DNA of 64,000 nucleotides from Kordiimonas lipolytica. GTDB taxonomy: Bacteria; Pseudomonadota; Alphaproteobacteria; Sphingomonadales; Kordiimonadaceae. A program made the translations under genes and the position numbers. The DNA is taken from contig NZ_LRUB01000023.1 of assembly GCF_001550065.1 (NCBI RefSeq), positions 1 through 64,000 on the forward strand, read 5' to 3'. This document shows, one piece after another, positions 1-8,446 of the stretch. Position 1 is the first letter of the stretch. Each line of letters starts with the position of its first letter. Under the pieces are notes generated by a model. The model had not been told where the DNA came from. It did not search any database and was given only the letters and a program-made list of their open reading frames with translations.

Positions 1-25
1 CCCAAAGGATAATAGGAGGCCTGAC

Positions 26-235
26 ATGGTACGCATTGATATGAAGTTTAACGGTAAACGCATTACAAGCTCGCAGCAGCTTGAACGCGAAATGAAACGA
101 TCGTTTGAAAAAACGATTGAGCAGGGAATCCGTAGGGCTGCGGGTCCGGGCGTTAGAATGAAGAAAACCCGGAATGGCTTTGACGCTGAAGGCTCTCCCG
201 AACAGATCGAACGGATGAAACGGCGCTTGCGTTAG
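26..235 (+). CDS. small basic hypothetical protein (69 aa)
   Basis: I do not recognise a family. The protein is short, highly charged and rich in Lys and Arg, with no membrane segment or signal peptide. A strong ribosome-binding site (AGGAGG, 5 nt before ATG) supports translation. It precedes another small gene in the same direction by about 60 bp, so the two may share a transcript ending at the terminator at 490-520. Function cannot be assigned. Confidence 0.6.
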   Translation: MVRIDMKFNGKRITSSQQLEREMKRSFEKTIEQGIRRAAGPGVRMKKTRNGFDAEGSPEQIERMKRRLR

Positions 236-294
236 GTCGGGCGTGTGATCAATTCACTTAACTGATAGAAAGCCAAATAGCAGGAGAAGTCAAA

Positions 295-507
295 ATGACA
301 AAAATTGTTGGCAAAAATGACGGCCCTGGAGGTCGTAATGAACACTATGATATTGGTGCACGAAAAGATGTACCGCGCAGGAATGTTGTCGCTGAAATCA
401 AACGCGGCGAACATCCAGATGCACATGTTGTCAAAATCAACGGCCGTGAGTATGCGCGCGACAATCCGGATCGTTCCACCAAGGATAATGTAAACAGGCG
501 GCGTTAA
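295..507 (+). CDS. DUF3892-like small protein (70 aa)
   Basis: The C-terminal pattern YARDNPDRSTKDNV resembles the conserved ending of DUF3892 proteins (Y-x-R-T-N-P-D...D-N), a small family of unknown function. The N-terminal part, with a Gly-rich start followed by EHYDIG, also fits that layout. A ribosome-binding site (AGGAGA) sits 6-7 nt before ATG. The stop codon lies in the loop of a strong terminator hairpin, so this gene closes its transcript. An alternative reading frame starting at 305 is a shadow. The family call rests on remembered motif similarity only. Confidence 0.6.
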   Translation: MTKIVGKNDGPGGRNEHYDIGARKDVPRRNVVAEIKRGEHPDAHVVKINGREYARDNPDRSTKDNVNRRR

Positions 508-520
508 ACCGCCTGTTTAC
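490..520 (+). terminator. rho-independent terminator
   Basis: A perfect 12-bp stem (GTAAACAGGCGG, 490-501, pairing with 509-520) encloses a 7-nt loop containing the stop codon of the preceding gene. A TTTTT run follows at 531-535. It ends the two-gene transcript starting near 26. Confidence 0.85.
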
Positions 521-765
521 TAAATCGCTCTTTTTGATGTGGGTGTTCTTGTCAACCATCCTCACCGGCTGTCTGTTTTCATGGCATAATGTAGCTAGGG
601 ATCTCTCGTCCTTTGGGCGATGCTAAAAGCATAGAGCTGTCTTATAATTCATAGGCCAATAAAGTGGCCAATTTTTCTGACATAAACGCCTATCTAAAAA
701 TATAACATAATGATATATATGTACTTATTGCTCATTTGAAACCGGACAGATAAGCGGCCAAAAAT
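508..765. other. AT-rich intergenic region
   Basis: Apart from the terminator overlap I see no gene. The last 120 bp before the Fic gene are AT-rich and probably hold its promoter, but I cannot name -35 and -10 boxes with confidence. Confidence 0.5.
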
Positions 766-1573
766 ATGGACAAGGAAAATCCAGCAGATCGAGGTGAAGC
801 TGTTACAAGCATGGAGCCGATGCTTGTGCCTGAAAGCTCCAAACACAGAGGGGAATTGGCTGATCTCGCTTTGGAACTGACCGCTAAATCGACAGGCCTG
901 CGGCGGAGCCTACCCGACGGCGTGGTTACCGCCTTGTCCGATCTCGTACGCGCGATGAACTGCTATTACAGCAATCTGATTGAGGGACATGATACGCACC
1001 CGATCGATATCGAACGCGCAATGAACAAAGATTATAGCGCCGACCCTCAACAGCGTGATTTGCAGCTTGAGGCGGAAGCCCACATTGCTGTGCAGAAATG
1101 GATTGATGAAGGTGGCCTTAAGGGCAAGGCGACTTCAGCTGCAGGCATTTTGGAAATCCATCGTCGCTTCTGTGAATTGCTCCCGAAGGAACTGTTGTGG
1201 GTGGAAGACCCAGTCACTAAAGGTAAGATTGAGGTCGTGCCGGGGCAAATTCGTGATCGAGATGTAGAGGTCGGACGGCATATCCCAATCAGCCCAGGGG
1301 CCCTGCCTCGTTTCATGAAGCGTTTTGAGGCTTCATACGAAAAACTGGGTAGGTTGGATTCCATCATTGCCGCTGCTGCCGCACACCATCGGCTTGCTTG
1401 GCTTCACCCGTTCTTGGATGGTAACGGACGTGTATCACGTTTGATGTCCTATGCCATGCTGCGTGATGCGCTCGATACAGGCGGCATCTGGTCAATTGCG
1501 CGCGGACTTGCCCGCAACGTAGAAACCTACAAGGCGCATCTGGCAGCTTGCGATCAACCCCGACGCAATGACC

Positions 1574-1578
1574 TAGAT
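1574..1578. repeat. target-site duplication, left copy (TAGAT)
   Basis: TAGAT directly precedes the left terminal inverted repeat and is repeated at 21992-21996 directly after the right one. Five base pairs is the usual Tn3-family duplication. One copy restores the Fic reading frame. Confidence 0.95.
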
Positions 1579-1625
1579 GGGGCCACGACAAGAATAGTGC
1601 CAATCTGTACGCTAAATTGGACAAA
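1579..1625 (+). repeat. Tn3-family left terminal inverted repeat
   Basis: Read inward, this 47-bp end matches the reverse complement of 21945-21991 at 42 positions. It starts GGGG and carries TGTACGCTAA, resembling the Tn3-family transposase-binding end. Confidence 0.95.
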
Positions 1626-1648
1626 TCGTGAACATTGGGATTTATAGA

Positions 1649-4630
1649 TCACGCAGCCCAGTTTATTCCTGACGTTGCTTTCCTTAATTCCCGGAACAGG
1701 CCTGGTTCCGGATAGTCATCCCGCCATGTATATATACCCGTCAGGTTGATATGTTCCCAGGATATCGGCGATACGTGCTTCAGGAGTTCGTCGGGAATAT
1801 CTACACCATCCATCCTGAGCTGTGTCACGCACCGCGCCAGATAGACTGTGTTCCAATACACGATGGCGCTCACCACAAGATTCAGGCCAGACGCCCTGAA
1901 GGCCTGGCTGTCGAATGAGCGGTCCCGGATTTCTCCGCGTTCATGGAAGAAGACGGCCCGTTTAAGTTTATGAGCCGCTTCTCCCTTGTTCAATCCACCC
2001 TGGCACCGGCGCCGCAGCGCGGGGTCACTGTACCATTCGATCATGAACAGGGTGCGTTCCAATCTCCCCAGGTCTCTGAGCGCTCGCGCCAGTTGGCTTG
2101 CCCTCGGAGATGCCGACAGCTTTTTGAGGATACTGGACGGTGCGACGACCCTCTCGTTCAACGACGCCGCCAGATGCAGGAGATCGCTCCAGTTGTCCCT
2201 GATCAGCGGGATATTGACCCTGTGTCCGATATGGTGCCTGAGGTACGGATAGCCGCCCGCATCTTCGATAGTGTGAAACTTCCTGCCCTTCAAATCTCTC
2301 AAACGTGGTGCAAACCGCTTGTCCGGCAGCAGGCAGAACAGACCAAAAACATGGTCGCTGGCGCCGCCCGTATCCGTATAATGCTCACCGATCTGCAAAT
2401 TGGTTTCATGATCCAACAGGCCATCCAGCACATAGGGCGCTTCGCTTTCGGCGGGGCTGATTGGCAGGATGCTATAGTAGCCATACTGATCGGATAAATG
2501 GCTGTAGAATTTTCCTCCAGGTTCCCTGCCATAATGCATATTCACATCGCTGCGCAGGCGGGCCCGATCTCCCGCCCGGTAAAACTGACCGTCCGAAGAG
2601 GAGGTCGTACCGGTACCCCATACGCGGCTGTGAGGGTGGGCCGCATGCGCATTGGTGATAACGGCTTGTGCGCTCCGGTAGGTTTCCGGTCGCATATGAA
2701 ACAGTCTGGCCCATGCAATCTGGCGCTCGGTGACGTTGGAGGACGCGCCGGCCATGCGAAGCATGCCCATGTTGGTGGCGTCTGCCAGCACGGCGGCCTG
2801 TATCGCGGGCGTTTGCCTGACGGGTTGTTGCGTCCGCAGATGGGTAAAAGCATCTGAAAACCGCACCCAGCCATTAACTTCGGCAAGCAAGTCTGTGATA
2901 TGGATACGAGGCAGCATCTGGTTGAGCCGCCATTTGAGTTCATCTGCCGCCGCCGGTACATCGCTGGTAAGCGGGGAGACAATCAGTTCACCGCCCGCCA
3001 AGCGCACACCTTCCAATTTATTGCTACGCGCCCTGTAGGCGAGGCGTTTCAGCCGGAAATCCAGCACCCGCCTGGTTTCGCCATACCATGCTTCAAAATC
3101 TGTTGGCACACCGAGCTGTAAACTACCCGTTTCTTTTTTCGTGTCAAACTCGGGCTTGGGTATGAAATCATCCCCAACGGGCCGAAACTGTGTGCTGCCA
3201 TTGACCCATATATCGCCGGAACGCAAGCGATCCCGGAGGGCCGAAAGCGTAGCGATTTCATACAGGTGCCTATCCCGCTTGTCAGTTGCCATGATCAGCG
3301 CGCGTTCTTTCCTACCGAGATGATTCAGGGGAAAAAACTCAGGCAAGTATCTGCGGCCCTTTCGGTTTAACTGCTTCAGGAGGTTAATGGCGCTCAAGAG
3401 CGGGTCGCGGGAACGGCCGGATCGGAAGGTGAAGGTCTCCAGAAACTGGGGCCCATACTTCCTCATGGTATAATATCGCTCTGCGGCGATGACGAGGGCA
3501 GGCTGTTCCGCTTCCGTCACCATGGCATCCAGACTTGGCTTGGCGCTGACCAGCCGTTGCCAGCCCACTGTTTCTTCCAGAACTGTAAAAGCATCGAGTT
3601 TGTGTTCGCTCGCTGCAATGAGGGCATTCAACGTATCCCGGAAAAGCAGGAGGGTCTGGTTCGTTTCCTTGCGCTTGTCGATATGACGCTGCCGGCCTTT
3701 GGCGACCGCACGAGAGAATAATCGTCCGATCAGTTTGGTAAACATGCTGACGGCTTCGTCGGTGAGCGTTTCAGAAAGAGAGATGATTTGTGCTGCTATT
3801 GTGGCTCGTCTCCGGTTGGCATTAAAATCCGCCGCGAGCCAACTGGGGGTCACCTTGCCTTCGAGCACGATCTGTTTCCAGCGATCTGGATGGATGCGCG
3901 CCTTGCATGACATATCGATCTCAAGCGACCGCACAAAATCAAGCCGCTCCAGGAGCGCGACAAGATTGTCGGCTCCCGATGCTTCCGGGTGGGACCTGAG
4001 CCAGCCGAACCGTGTCTGCCGGATTTGCGGATCGTAATCCAAAAGCCTGTCGACCCTGAGTAATTGGGCTTCATTCAACCCTTCCAACACGGCCGCATTG
4101 GTACGAGCCCTCGCAATAGCACGGGCTGCACGGCCCAGGCGATCGAGCTTTCGAAAGCTTGGCAGCAAAACCGACTGTTCCCGGAGAGCCTGAACCATTG
4201 CTTGAGCAATTGCCGAACCATTGTCCGATTTCTCCGCGGCGGCAAGTCCGGCCACAAGGGCAATGCGTTGATTGGTGCGGGTTGCCGGAGACAGTTTAAG
4301 GTATTCCTGAATCTGTACGGCGTGCTCTCTGCGTGTTTCATCACGGCGGGCATAGTTCGCGAATGCTGCTGGATCGATACCAAGCTGGCTTGCGATGAAC
4401 GCGACGGTTTCTCTTGGGGGTTTCTCACCCGATTGCAAAGCCCTGCCAGGAAAACGCATCAGACATAGCTGCACAGCAAAACCAAGCTGGTTTTCTGGCC
4501 GACGTTTTGAATTGATGCGCTCAATATCCACCATGTCGAGCAGATAATGCTGGATCAGGCTTTCCTCGTCTACCGGCACCCCCATCAACTGATGCCATTC
4601 GTCTTCTTTTAACAAAGGTCGATGCGCCAT
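1649..4630 (-). CDS. tnpA: Tn3-family transposase TnpA (993 aa)
   Basis: This is the replicative transposase that binds the terminal repeats and forms the cointegrate. The length is normal for the family. The N-terminal half has the DUF4158-like DNA-binding region. The C-terminal DDE domain shows Asp in SSSDGQ (about residue 680), Asp in YTDTGG (about 753) and Glu in LNKGEA (about 884). The frame is uninterrupted and the stop lies just inside the left inverted repeat, as expected for a terminal tnpA. No resolvase is adjacent; tnpR is about 16 kb away at the other end. Confidence 0.95.
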   Translation of the reverse strand: MAHRPLLKEDEWHQLMGVPVDEESLIQHYLLDMVDIERINSKRRPENQLGFAVQLCLMRFPGRALQSGEKPPRETVAFIASQLGIDPAAFANYARRDETRREHAVQIQEYLKLSPATRTNQRIALVAGLAAAEKSDNGSAIAQAMVQALREQSVLLPSFRKLDRLGRAARAIARARTNAAVLEGLNEAQLLRVDRLLDYDPQIRQTRFGWLRSHPEASGADNLVALLERLDFVRSLEIDMSCKARIHPDRWKQIVLEGKVTPSWLAADFNANRRRATIAAQIISLSETLTDEAVSMFTKLIGRLFSRAVAKGRQRHIDKRKETNQTLLLFRDTLNALIAASEHKLDAFTVLEETVGWQRLVSAKPSLDAMVTEAEQPALVIAAERYYTMRKYGPQFLETFTFRSGRSRDPLLSAINLLKQLNRKGRRYLPEFFPLNHLGRKERALIMATDKRDRHLYEIATLSALRDRLRSGDIWVNGSTQFRPVGDDFIPKPEFDTKKETGSLQLGVPTDFEAWYGETRRVLDFRLKRLAYRARSNKLEGVRLAGGELIVSPLTSDVPAAADELKWRLNQMLPRIHITDLLAEVNGWVRFSDAFTHLRTQQPVRQTPAIQAAVLADATNMGMLRMAGASSNVTERQIAWARLFHMRPETYRSAQAVITNAHAAHPHSRVWGTGTTSSSDGQFYRAGDRARLRSDVNMHYGREPGGKFYSHLSDQYGYYSILPISPAESEAPYVLDGLLDHETNLQIGEHYTDTGGASDHVFGLFCLLPDKRFAPRLRDLKGRKFHTIEDAGGYPYLRHHIGHRVNIPLIRDNWSDLLHLAASLNERVVAPSSILKKLSASPRASQLARALRDLGRLERTLFMIEWYSDPALRRRCQGGLNKGEAAHKLKRAVFFHERGEIRDRSFDSQAFRASGLNLVVSAIVYWNTVYLARCVTQLRMDGVDIPDELLKHVSPISWEHINLTGIYTWRDDYPEPGLFRELRKATSGINWAA

Positions 4631-4840
4631 GTTCCTTCCTCCCGCAGAATGCCGCCCTAGCCAACGTCAAACGGCCAACTGTCTGTCCATGGCCTCCTGA
4701 CTTAAACCAATTCTTCGTTAGCGGGTTACTTTCCTCAAGGGGCCTTATCTGGTCTATCAGCAAGCTTCGATAAATATTGGCATCTGCGAACATTTAGCTG
4801 TGGCTTGAAGCCCACTCACCCTGAGATTGGTTAGCCAGCT

Positions 4841-5173
4841 TCACAAAATATTGTGGTCATCGGCTGCATTTGATTCGATAGCCCCGTTCAGGTATTTAAC
4901 GACGCCGATCAGCCATACGACGACACCTATACCGACAACACCAAGGCTTTCCTTGATGAATACTGGCTCTATCTGGGCGGCCTCGGCCGAAAACCCAGCC
5001 ATGCTATAAAGTATCAGTCCGATAACGGCGATGCCGAATCCTGCGAACACCAGCCTTTGTCCGGTGCGCATGCGAATATTGTCCAGAGGCATTTCATTGC
5101 TCCTTTCCTGACCTGTCGTATCCGACAGTGTCCCTGTTGTTGGCGTTAGGGGTTTGGGTGTTGGTTTGCTCAT
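4841..5173 (-). CDS. small two-helix membrane protein (110 aa)
   Basis: The start is placed at MSKPTP because a GAGGGG ribosome-binding site precedes that ATG; an upstream in-frame ATG (5200) is less well supported. A Pro/Thr-rich soluble N-terminus is followed by two hydrophobic segments and ends KYLNGAIES. The next gene upstream ends with the similar QYLKAAIEAG, suggesting a duplicated pair. It is the last gene of a leftward run containing the TDT transporter, so a role beside that transporter is possible. No known family is recognised. Confidence 0.65.
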   Translation of the reverse strand: MSKPTPKPLTPTTGTLSDTTGQERSNEMPLDNIRMRTGQRLVFAGFGIAVIGLILYSMAGFSAEAAQIEPVFIKESLGVVGIGVVVWLIGVVKYLNGAIESNAADDHNIL

Positions 5174-5211
5174 ATCTATCCCCTCACGGTTTGCCTGCAT
5201 GACGTTGTGTT

Positions 5212-5484
5212 TCAGAGAGAATCATCGGTGTATCCAGCCTCGATTGCAGCCTTCAGATACTGTGCGGCACCCAGCCCGAACACTAGGCATCCCAAACTGC
5301 CAGCGATCAGCCCTTCCGCCAAAAAGCCGGTACTCTCGCCACCTGGCTCTACCATTCCGAAAGTGATTGTGGTCGAGCAGAAGAGGATGCCCACAATGAG
5401 CGCCAGTGTGCCGATGATCATATCCAGAATACCCTGTCTGATCCGGTCATCTGCCCTTAAAGGCCTGTCTTTAACTTTGCGCAT
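5212..5484 (-). CDS. small two-helix membrane protein (90 aa)
   Basis: A basic N-terminus is followed by two hydrophobic stretches (about residues 20-43 and 58-78) and an acidic tail. The start overlaps the end of the TDT transporter gene by 14 bp, implying translational coupling. The C-terminal layout (Gly-rich helix, then QYLKAAIE) parallels the neighbouring 110-residue protein. The family is unknown; it could be an accessory subunit of the transporter. Confidence 0.65.
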   Translation of the reverse strand: MRKVKDRPLRADDRIRQGILDMIIGTLALIVGILFCSTTITFGMVEPGGESTGFLAEGLIAGSLGCLVFGLGAAQYLKAAIEAGYTDDSL

Positions 5485-6655
5485 TTTCTCTGTCTCCTTC
5501 GTTTAATTGAGTATCAGGAAAAATGGTGGTATCCCGCGATCTTGTTCTCACCATGAGCAACACCGCGTAAAGCGGCCTTTTGATCATGCTCAGAAACGTC
5601 AGGAGCCATGCGATCAGGGCCACCACAATGAAGACCCGCGCCACCAGCAAAAACATGGGGAGGTTGAAAACGACACCCAGCTTCAACGTGCACACCGCAT
5701 ACATGCCAAGCGGGAACACCAGCCCCCAATAAAGCGGGTCGTAGGTCAGCTTGAAGCGGCGTATGCCGTGGCGCCAGACACCGAGCACCAGCAACATGGG
5801 TATCCACCAAGTCGCCGTCGCCCAGTACATGGTCGTCATCCCCTTGATGAAAGGCAGCATGCTGTGGATCGCGGGCGTGCTCTCGAAAGCCCGGATCAGT
5901 TCGGCACCGGTCAAGGTGGTGATGGCGACGGCCCCCATGTTGATCCAATAAGGCGGGATCAGGTCCGACGGCTCGAACCGGAAAAACATATAGCGGTAGA
6001 AGATGAGCGAGATGAGCCAGATATAAAGCATCCCACCGAACAGCCAGAAGGAAAGCAACAGAACCGCGGAAAAATCGCCGCTCCCGAGAATGCTGGGTTT
6101 GACCAGCGCACCGAGCACGCTGACCGACTGGGTCGCAACCACGGCGATCAGCCAGCCGCCGTTGATTCCCTCTTCGATCGGCGGCTTTTGCTTTTGCACC
6201 GCCAAAAGGACAAAAATACTGTAAGTGCACAAGAGCCACAGGATAAAGCCTGCCCACCAGAATATCTCCGCGGCTGCCACATTGTCTTGCAGGAGGAAAA
6301 ACTGCGAGCCGAGCACATTGGTGGCGGCCACGACGGTGAAGAAGCCGAAGCCGCGTTTGTGCGACAACCAGTCCGCCATGAACCGGGACGGAAACAGCCA
6401 GGCGCGGGCGCCATAAACCAGCCACAGGATGGCATAGGCGGGCACGTTGACCCAGAAGAGCAAGGTCGCCACCTCTTCCAGCCCCATCGCCTTGCAACCG
6501 ATCGACACGATTCCCGTCGCCATCACCAGGGCAAAATACGCAGGATGGAGTGCCGCGAGGCTTTGCTTCATATAGGCGAGGGAAAGGATACGACCGTCTG
6601 CTGCGGGTATCGCGCTCAGATCAGTTTCTCGGGTTATGCGGGACATCGTGCTCAT
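5471..6655 (-). CDS. TDT/SLAC1-family transporter (TehA/C4-dicarboxylate type)
   Basis: This 394-residue inner-membrane protein has about ten hydrophobic segments. The start HPAYFALVMATGIVSIG is characteristic of the TDT superfamily (TehA, Mae1, SLAC1), whose members move anions such as malate, nitrate, chloride or sulfite. Substrate cannot be read from sequence; next to a formate/nitrite channel and a NarXL-like system, an anion such as nitrite or nitrate is plausible. A 19-bp dyad lies 81 bp upstream of the start and is shared with the channel gene, suggesting control by the local response regulator. It overlaps the next gene by 14 bp. Confidence 0.85.
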   Translation of the reverse strand: MSTMSRITRETDLSAIPAADGRILSLAYMKQSLAALHPAYFALVMATGIVSIGCKAMGLEEVATLLFWVNVPAYAILWLVYGARAWLFPSRFMADWLSHKRGFGFFTVVAATNVLGSQFFLLQDNVAAAEIFWWAGFILWLLCTYSIFVLLAVQKQKPPIEEGINGGWLIAVVATQSVSVLGALVKPSILGSGDFSAVLLLSFWLFGGMLYIWLISLIFYRYMFFRFEPSDLIPPYWINMGAVAITTLTGAELIRAFESTPAIHSMLPFIKGMTTMYWATATWWIPMLLVLGVWRHGIRRFKLTYDPLYWGLVFPLGMYAVCTLKLGVVFNLPMFLLVARVFIVVALIAWLLTFLSMIKRPLYAVLLMVRTRSRDTTIFPDTQLNEGDRENAQS

Positions 6656-6735
6656 ACCCTTGAATATGCCTGGCGCGACCAGGCACGGGTATCGGGCGGA
6701 CCCCCTCTATTCTATAGGAGAAGCGCTGTTTTTTA

Positions 6736-6754
6736 TGTCGGGGTTTGTCCGACA
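6736..6754 (-). promoter_or_regulatory. dyad TGTCGG-N7-CCGACA, likely operator for the TDT operon
   Basis: TGTCGGGGTTTGTCCGACA is a perfect 6-7-6 inverted repeat lying immediately after the response-regulator stop codon and 81 bp before the TDT gene. A near copy at 8422-8440 precedes the formate/nitrite channel. Two related sites before two transporter genes of the same regulon make a binding site for the local NarL-type regulator the simplest reading. Confidence 0.55.
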
Positions 6755-6756
6755 GG

Positions 6757-7386
6757 CTATGTCACCAGTCCGTGCTGCATAGCATAGCGCATCAGTTCGG
6801 CATTGGATCCCACATCCATTTTTTCAAGAATGCGGGTACGATAGGTGCTGATCGTCTTCACACTCAGGCACAACTCTTTTGCAATATCCGAGACGGATTG
6901 TCCGGCTGCGATCCTCAGAAAGACCTCATGCTCCCGGGCGGAAAGGGTCTGATGGGGGAACTCCGAACTGCCGACGGCAAGATAGTCTGCCAGATGGGCG
7001 GCAACGGACGCGCTGACATACCGGCGGCCACCGAGGATGGTGCGGATGGCGCGGATCAGCTCCTCCGGGGCATGCTCCTTGGTCAAATACCCCGAGACGC
7101 CAGCGCGCAAGGCCTGCACGATAAACTGCTTGTCGTCATACATGCTGAGCAGCAGCACCGGCAAATCAGGACAGGCATCCCTGATGGCCGGCAGAATATG
7201 CAGGCTGTTCTCCTTGCCCATGGCGATGTCGAGAATAAGCAAATCCATCCTTTGCCGGGCCACTTGCGCCAGCGTTTCATCGCAGGACGCGGCCTCTGCG
7301 ATGATGGCATCGGGAAAGTCGTCTTCCAGGATGCGGCGCAGGCCGGACCGGAACATATGATGATCGTCGGCAAGCAGAATTCGCAT
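6757..7386 (-). CDS. NarL/FixJ-type response regulator
   Basis: This 209-residue protein has a receiver domain (phospho-acceptor Asp53 in ILDIAMG, acidic pair DD at 7-8) and a C-terminal LuxR-type helix-turn-helix (LSAREHEVFLRIAAG...LCLSVKTISTYRTRI). It lies 24 bp downstream of the formate/nitrite channel and in the same run as a NarX-like kinase, its likely partner. It probably controls the two transporter genes through the dyads at 6736-6754 and 8422-8440. The receiver and HTH are complete. Confidence 0.9.
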   Translation of the reverse strand: MRILLADDHHMFRSGLRRILEDDFPDAIIAEAASCDETLAQVARQRMDLLILDIAMGKENSLHILPAIRDACPDLPVLLLSMYDDKQFIVQALRAGVSGYLTKEHAPEELIRAIRTILGGRRYVSASVAAHLADYLAVGSSEFPHQTLSAREHEVFLRIAAGQSVSDIAKELCLSVKTISTYRTRILEKMDVGSNAELMRYAMQHGLVT

Positions 7387-7410
7387 ATATACAGCCTTTA
7401 TGCCGGTTCA

Positions 7411-8271
7411 TTATCCCTTCGCGGCCTTTTCATGGCTTTTGTACCACAAAATACCGTTGAAGATAACGGCGCCGATAATATTGCCCGTCGTGACCGGAAT
7501 CTGGTTCCAGAACCACCAGTCATGAAAATTCACTTCCGCACCGCAGAGCAGGGCCACGGGGAACACGAACATATTGACGACCGCGTGCTCGAAGCCGACC
7601 GAAAAGAAGGTGGCCAGCGGGAGCCATATCAGGATTATCTTCCCGGCCGCACTGCGCGCGCCTTTCGACAGGATGGGCGCGAGGCTGACGAGCCAGTTGC
7701 AGAGGATTCCCATGCCAACGGCGGCGCACCAGCCGGAGGCGCCGAAATGGCGATAGGCGATCTTCTTTTCGGCAATATGCGCGATCACGCTTAGGAGGCC
7801 GCTTGCCTCCTGGTTCCCTCCCTTGGTGAGTGAAAACCAGAGCAGAAAAGCGAAAAAAACACCGCCGGCCAAGTTTCCCATATAGGTCAATATCCAGTTT
7901 CGGACCAACGCCCAAAGGCGGACGGTTCGGGCGCAAACGCCGATTGCCATAATGGAAAAACTGCCGGTCACCATCTCGAAACCAAGCACCCACAGCATGA
8001 TATAGCCGACAGGAAAAAAGAGCCCCGCCGAGCCGCTTGGCATGCCCTGGTCGGTTAAATGCGCCGTCAGTGCAACGGCAAATCCCAGGAAGGGCGTGCA
8101 CAGGAATGAGCGCAGGAAAAGCGGGGCCGTTCCGAACCCGGTTTTCTTGAATGCGTCCGCGGCAGCGTCCTGCCCCATTTGCGCAGGCAGCACGCAATCG
8201 CCCAAGGGGACATCGGGACCGGCCCCGAAATGGGGTGCCGCTTTGCCAGGTCTCAGAAGTGTGTCTGCCAT
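7411..8271 (-). CDS. formate/nitrite transporter (FocA/NirC family)
   Basis: A pentameric inner-membrane channel for small monovalent anions. The 286-residue protein has about six membrane helices; the family features GFEMVTGSF and EHAVVNMFVFP (the latter near the pore His/Asn region of FNT proteins) are present. The start at MADTLL (8271) has GAGGAAA upstream; an in-frame upstream start at 8304 lacks a convincing site. Context with a NarXL-like system and NO reductase favours nitrite over formate, but this is inference. It lies between the sensor kinase and response-regulator genes. Confidence 0.88.
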   Translation of the reverse strand: MADTLLRPGKAAPHFGAGPDVPLGDCVLPAQMGQDAAADAFKKTGFGTAPLFLRSFLCTPFLGFAVALTAHLTDQGMPSGSAGLFFPVGYIMLWVLGFEMVTGSFSIMAIGVCARTVRLWALVRNWILTYMGNLAGGVFFAFLLWFSLTKGGNQEASGLLSVIAHIAEKKIAYRHFGASGWCAAVGMGILCNWLVSLAPILSKGARSAAGKIILIWLPLATFFSVGFEHAVVNMFVFPVALLCGAEVNFHDWWFWNQIPVTTGNIIGAVIFNGILWYKSHEKAAKG

Positions 8272-8421
8272 CAGGGATTTCCTCGTTCGCACCGCAGCCC
8301 ACACGTCCGCCCAAGCCGCGGTTACATATTCCGACCGGTATCGAGGAGCAGATTATGGCGGGTCCGGGCAGTCCGGTATCGGGCGAAAACTGAAAATCAT
8401 GCCGGTTGCAAGGGAACCGCA

Positions 8422-8440
8422 TGTCGGCGTTTGTCCTACG
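8422..8440 (-). promoter_or_regulatory. second copy of the TGTCGG-type dyad, upstream of the formate/nitrite channel
   Basis: TGTCGGCGTTTGTCCTACG matches the dyad at 6736-6754 at 16 of 19 positions and lies 150 bp before the channel start, just after the kinase stop codon. The right half-site is weaker (CCTACG). Confidence 0.5.
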
Positions 8441-8446
8441 CCGCCA

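Larger units (their letters stand above)
766..1647 (+). pseudogene. Fic-family adenylyltransferase, 5' part (cut by transposon)
   Basis: Fic proteins transfer AMP or other nucleotide groups to target proteins. The catalytic motif HPFLDGNGRVSR is at residues 214-225, and an N-terminal autoinhibitory motif S69-N-L-I-E73-G74 matches (S/T)xxxE(G/N), so this is a self-inhibited Fic with the inhibitory helix before the core. The native frame runs to Asp271 (base 1578). From there the frame enters transposon DNA and picks up 22 foreign residues before a stop at 1645-1647. The missing C-terminus is intact at 21997-22389. The truncated product keeps the Fic core but loses the C-terminal winged-helix part; whether it is active is unknown. 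Confidence 0.9.

Noticed and set aside
5507..6787. 426-codon open frame on the plus strand opposite the TDT transporter
   Set aside because: It is the antisense of a clear membrane transporter, with a biased His/Gln/Arg-rich composition typical of shadow frames and no family features.
6745..7794. 349-codon plus-strand frame opposite the response regulator and channel genes
   Set aside because: Antisense to two well-supported genes; no motif.
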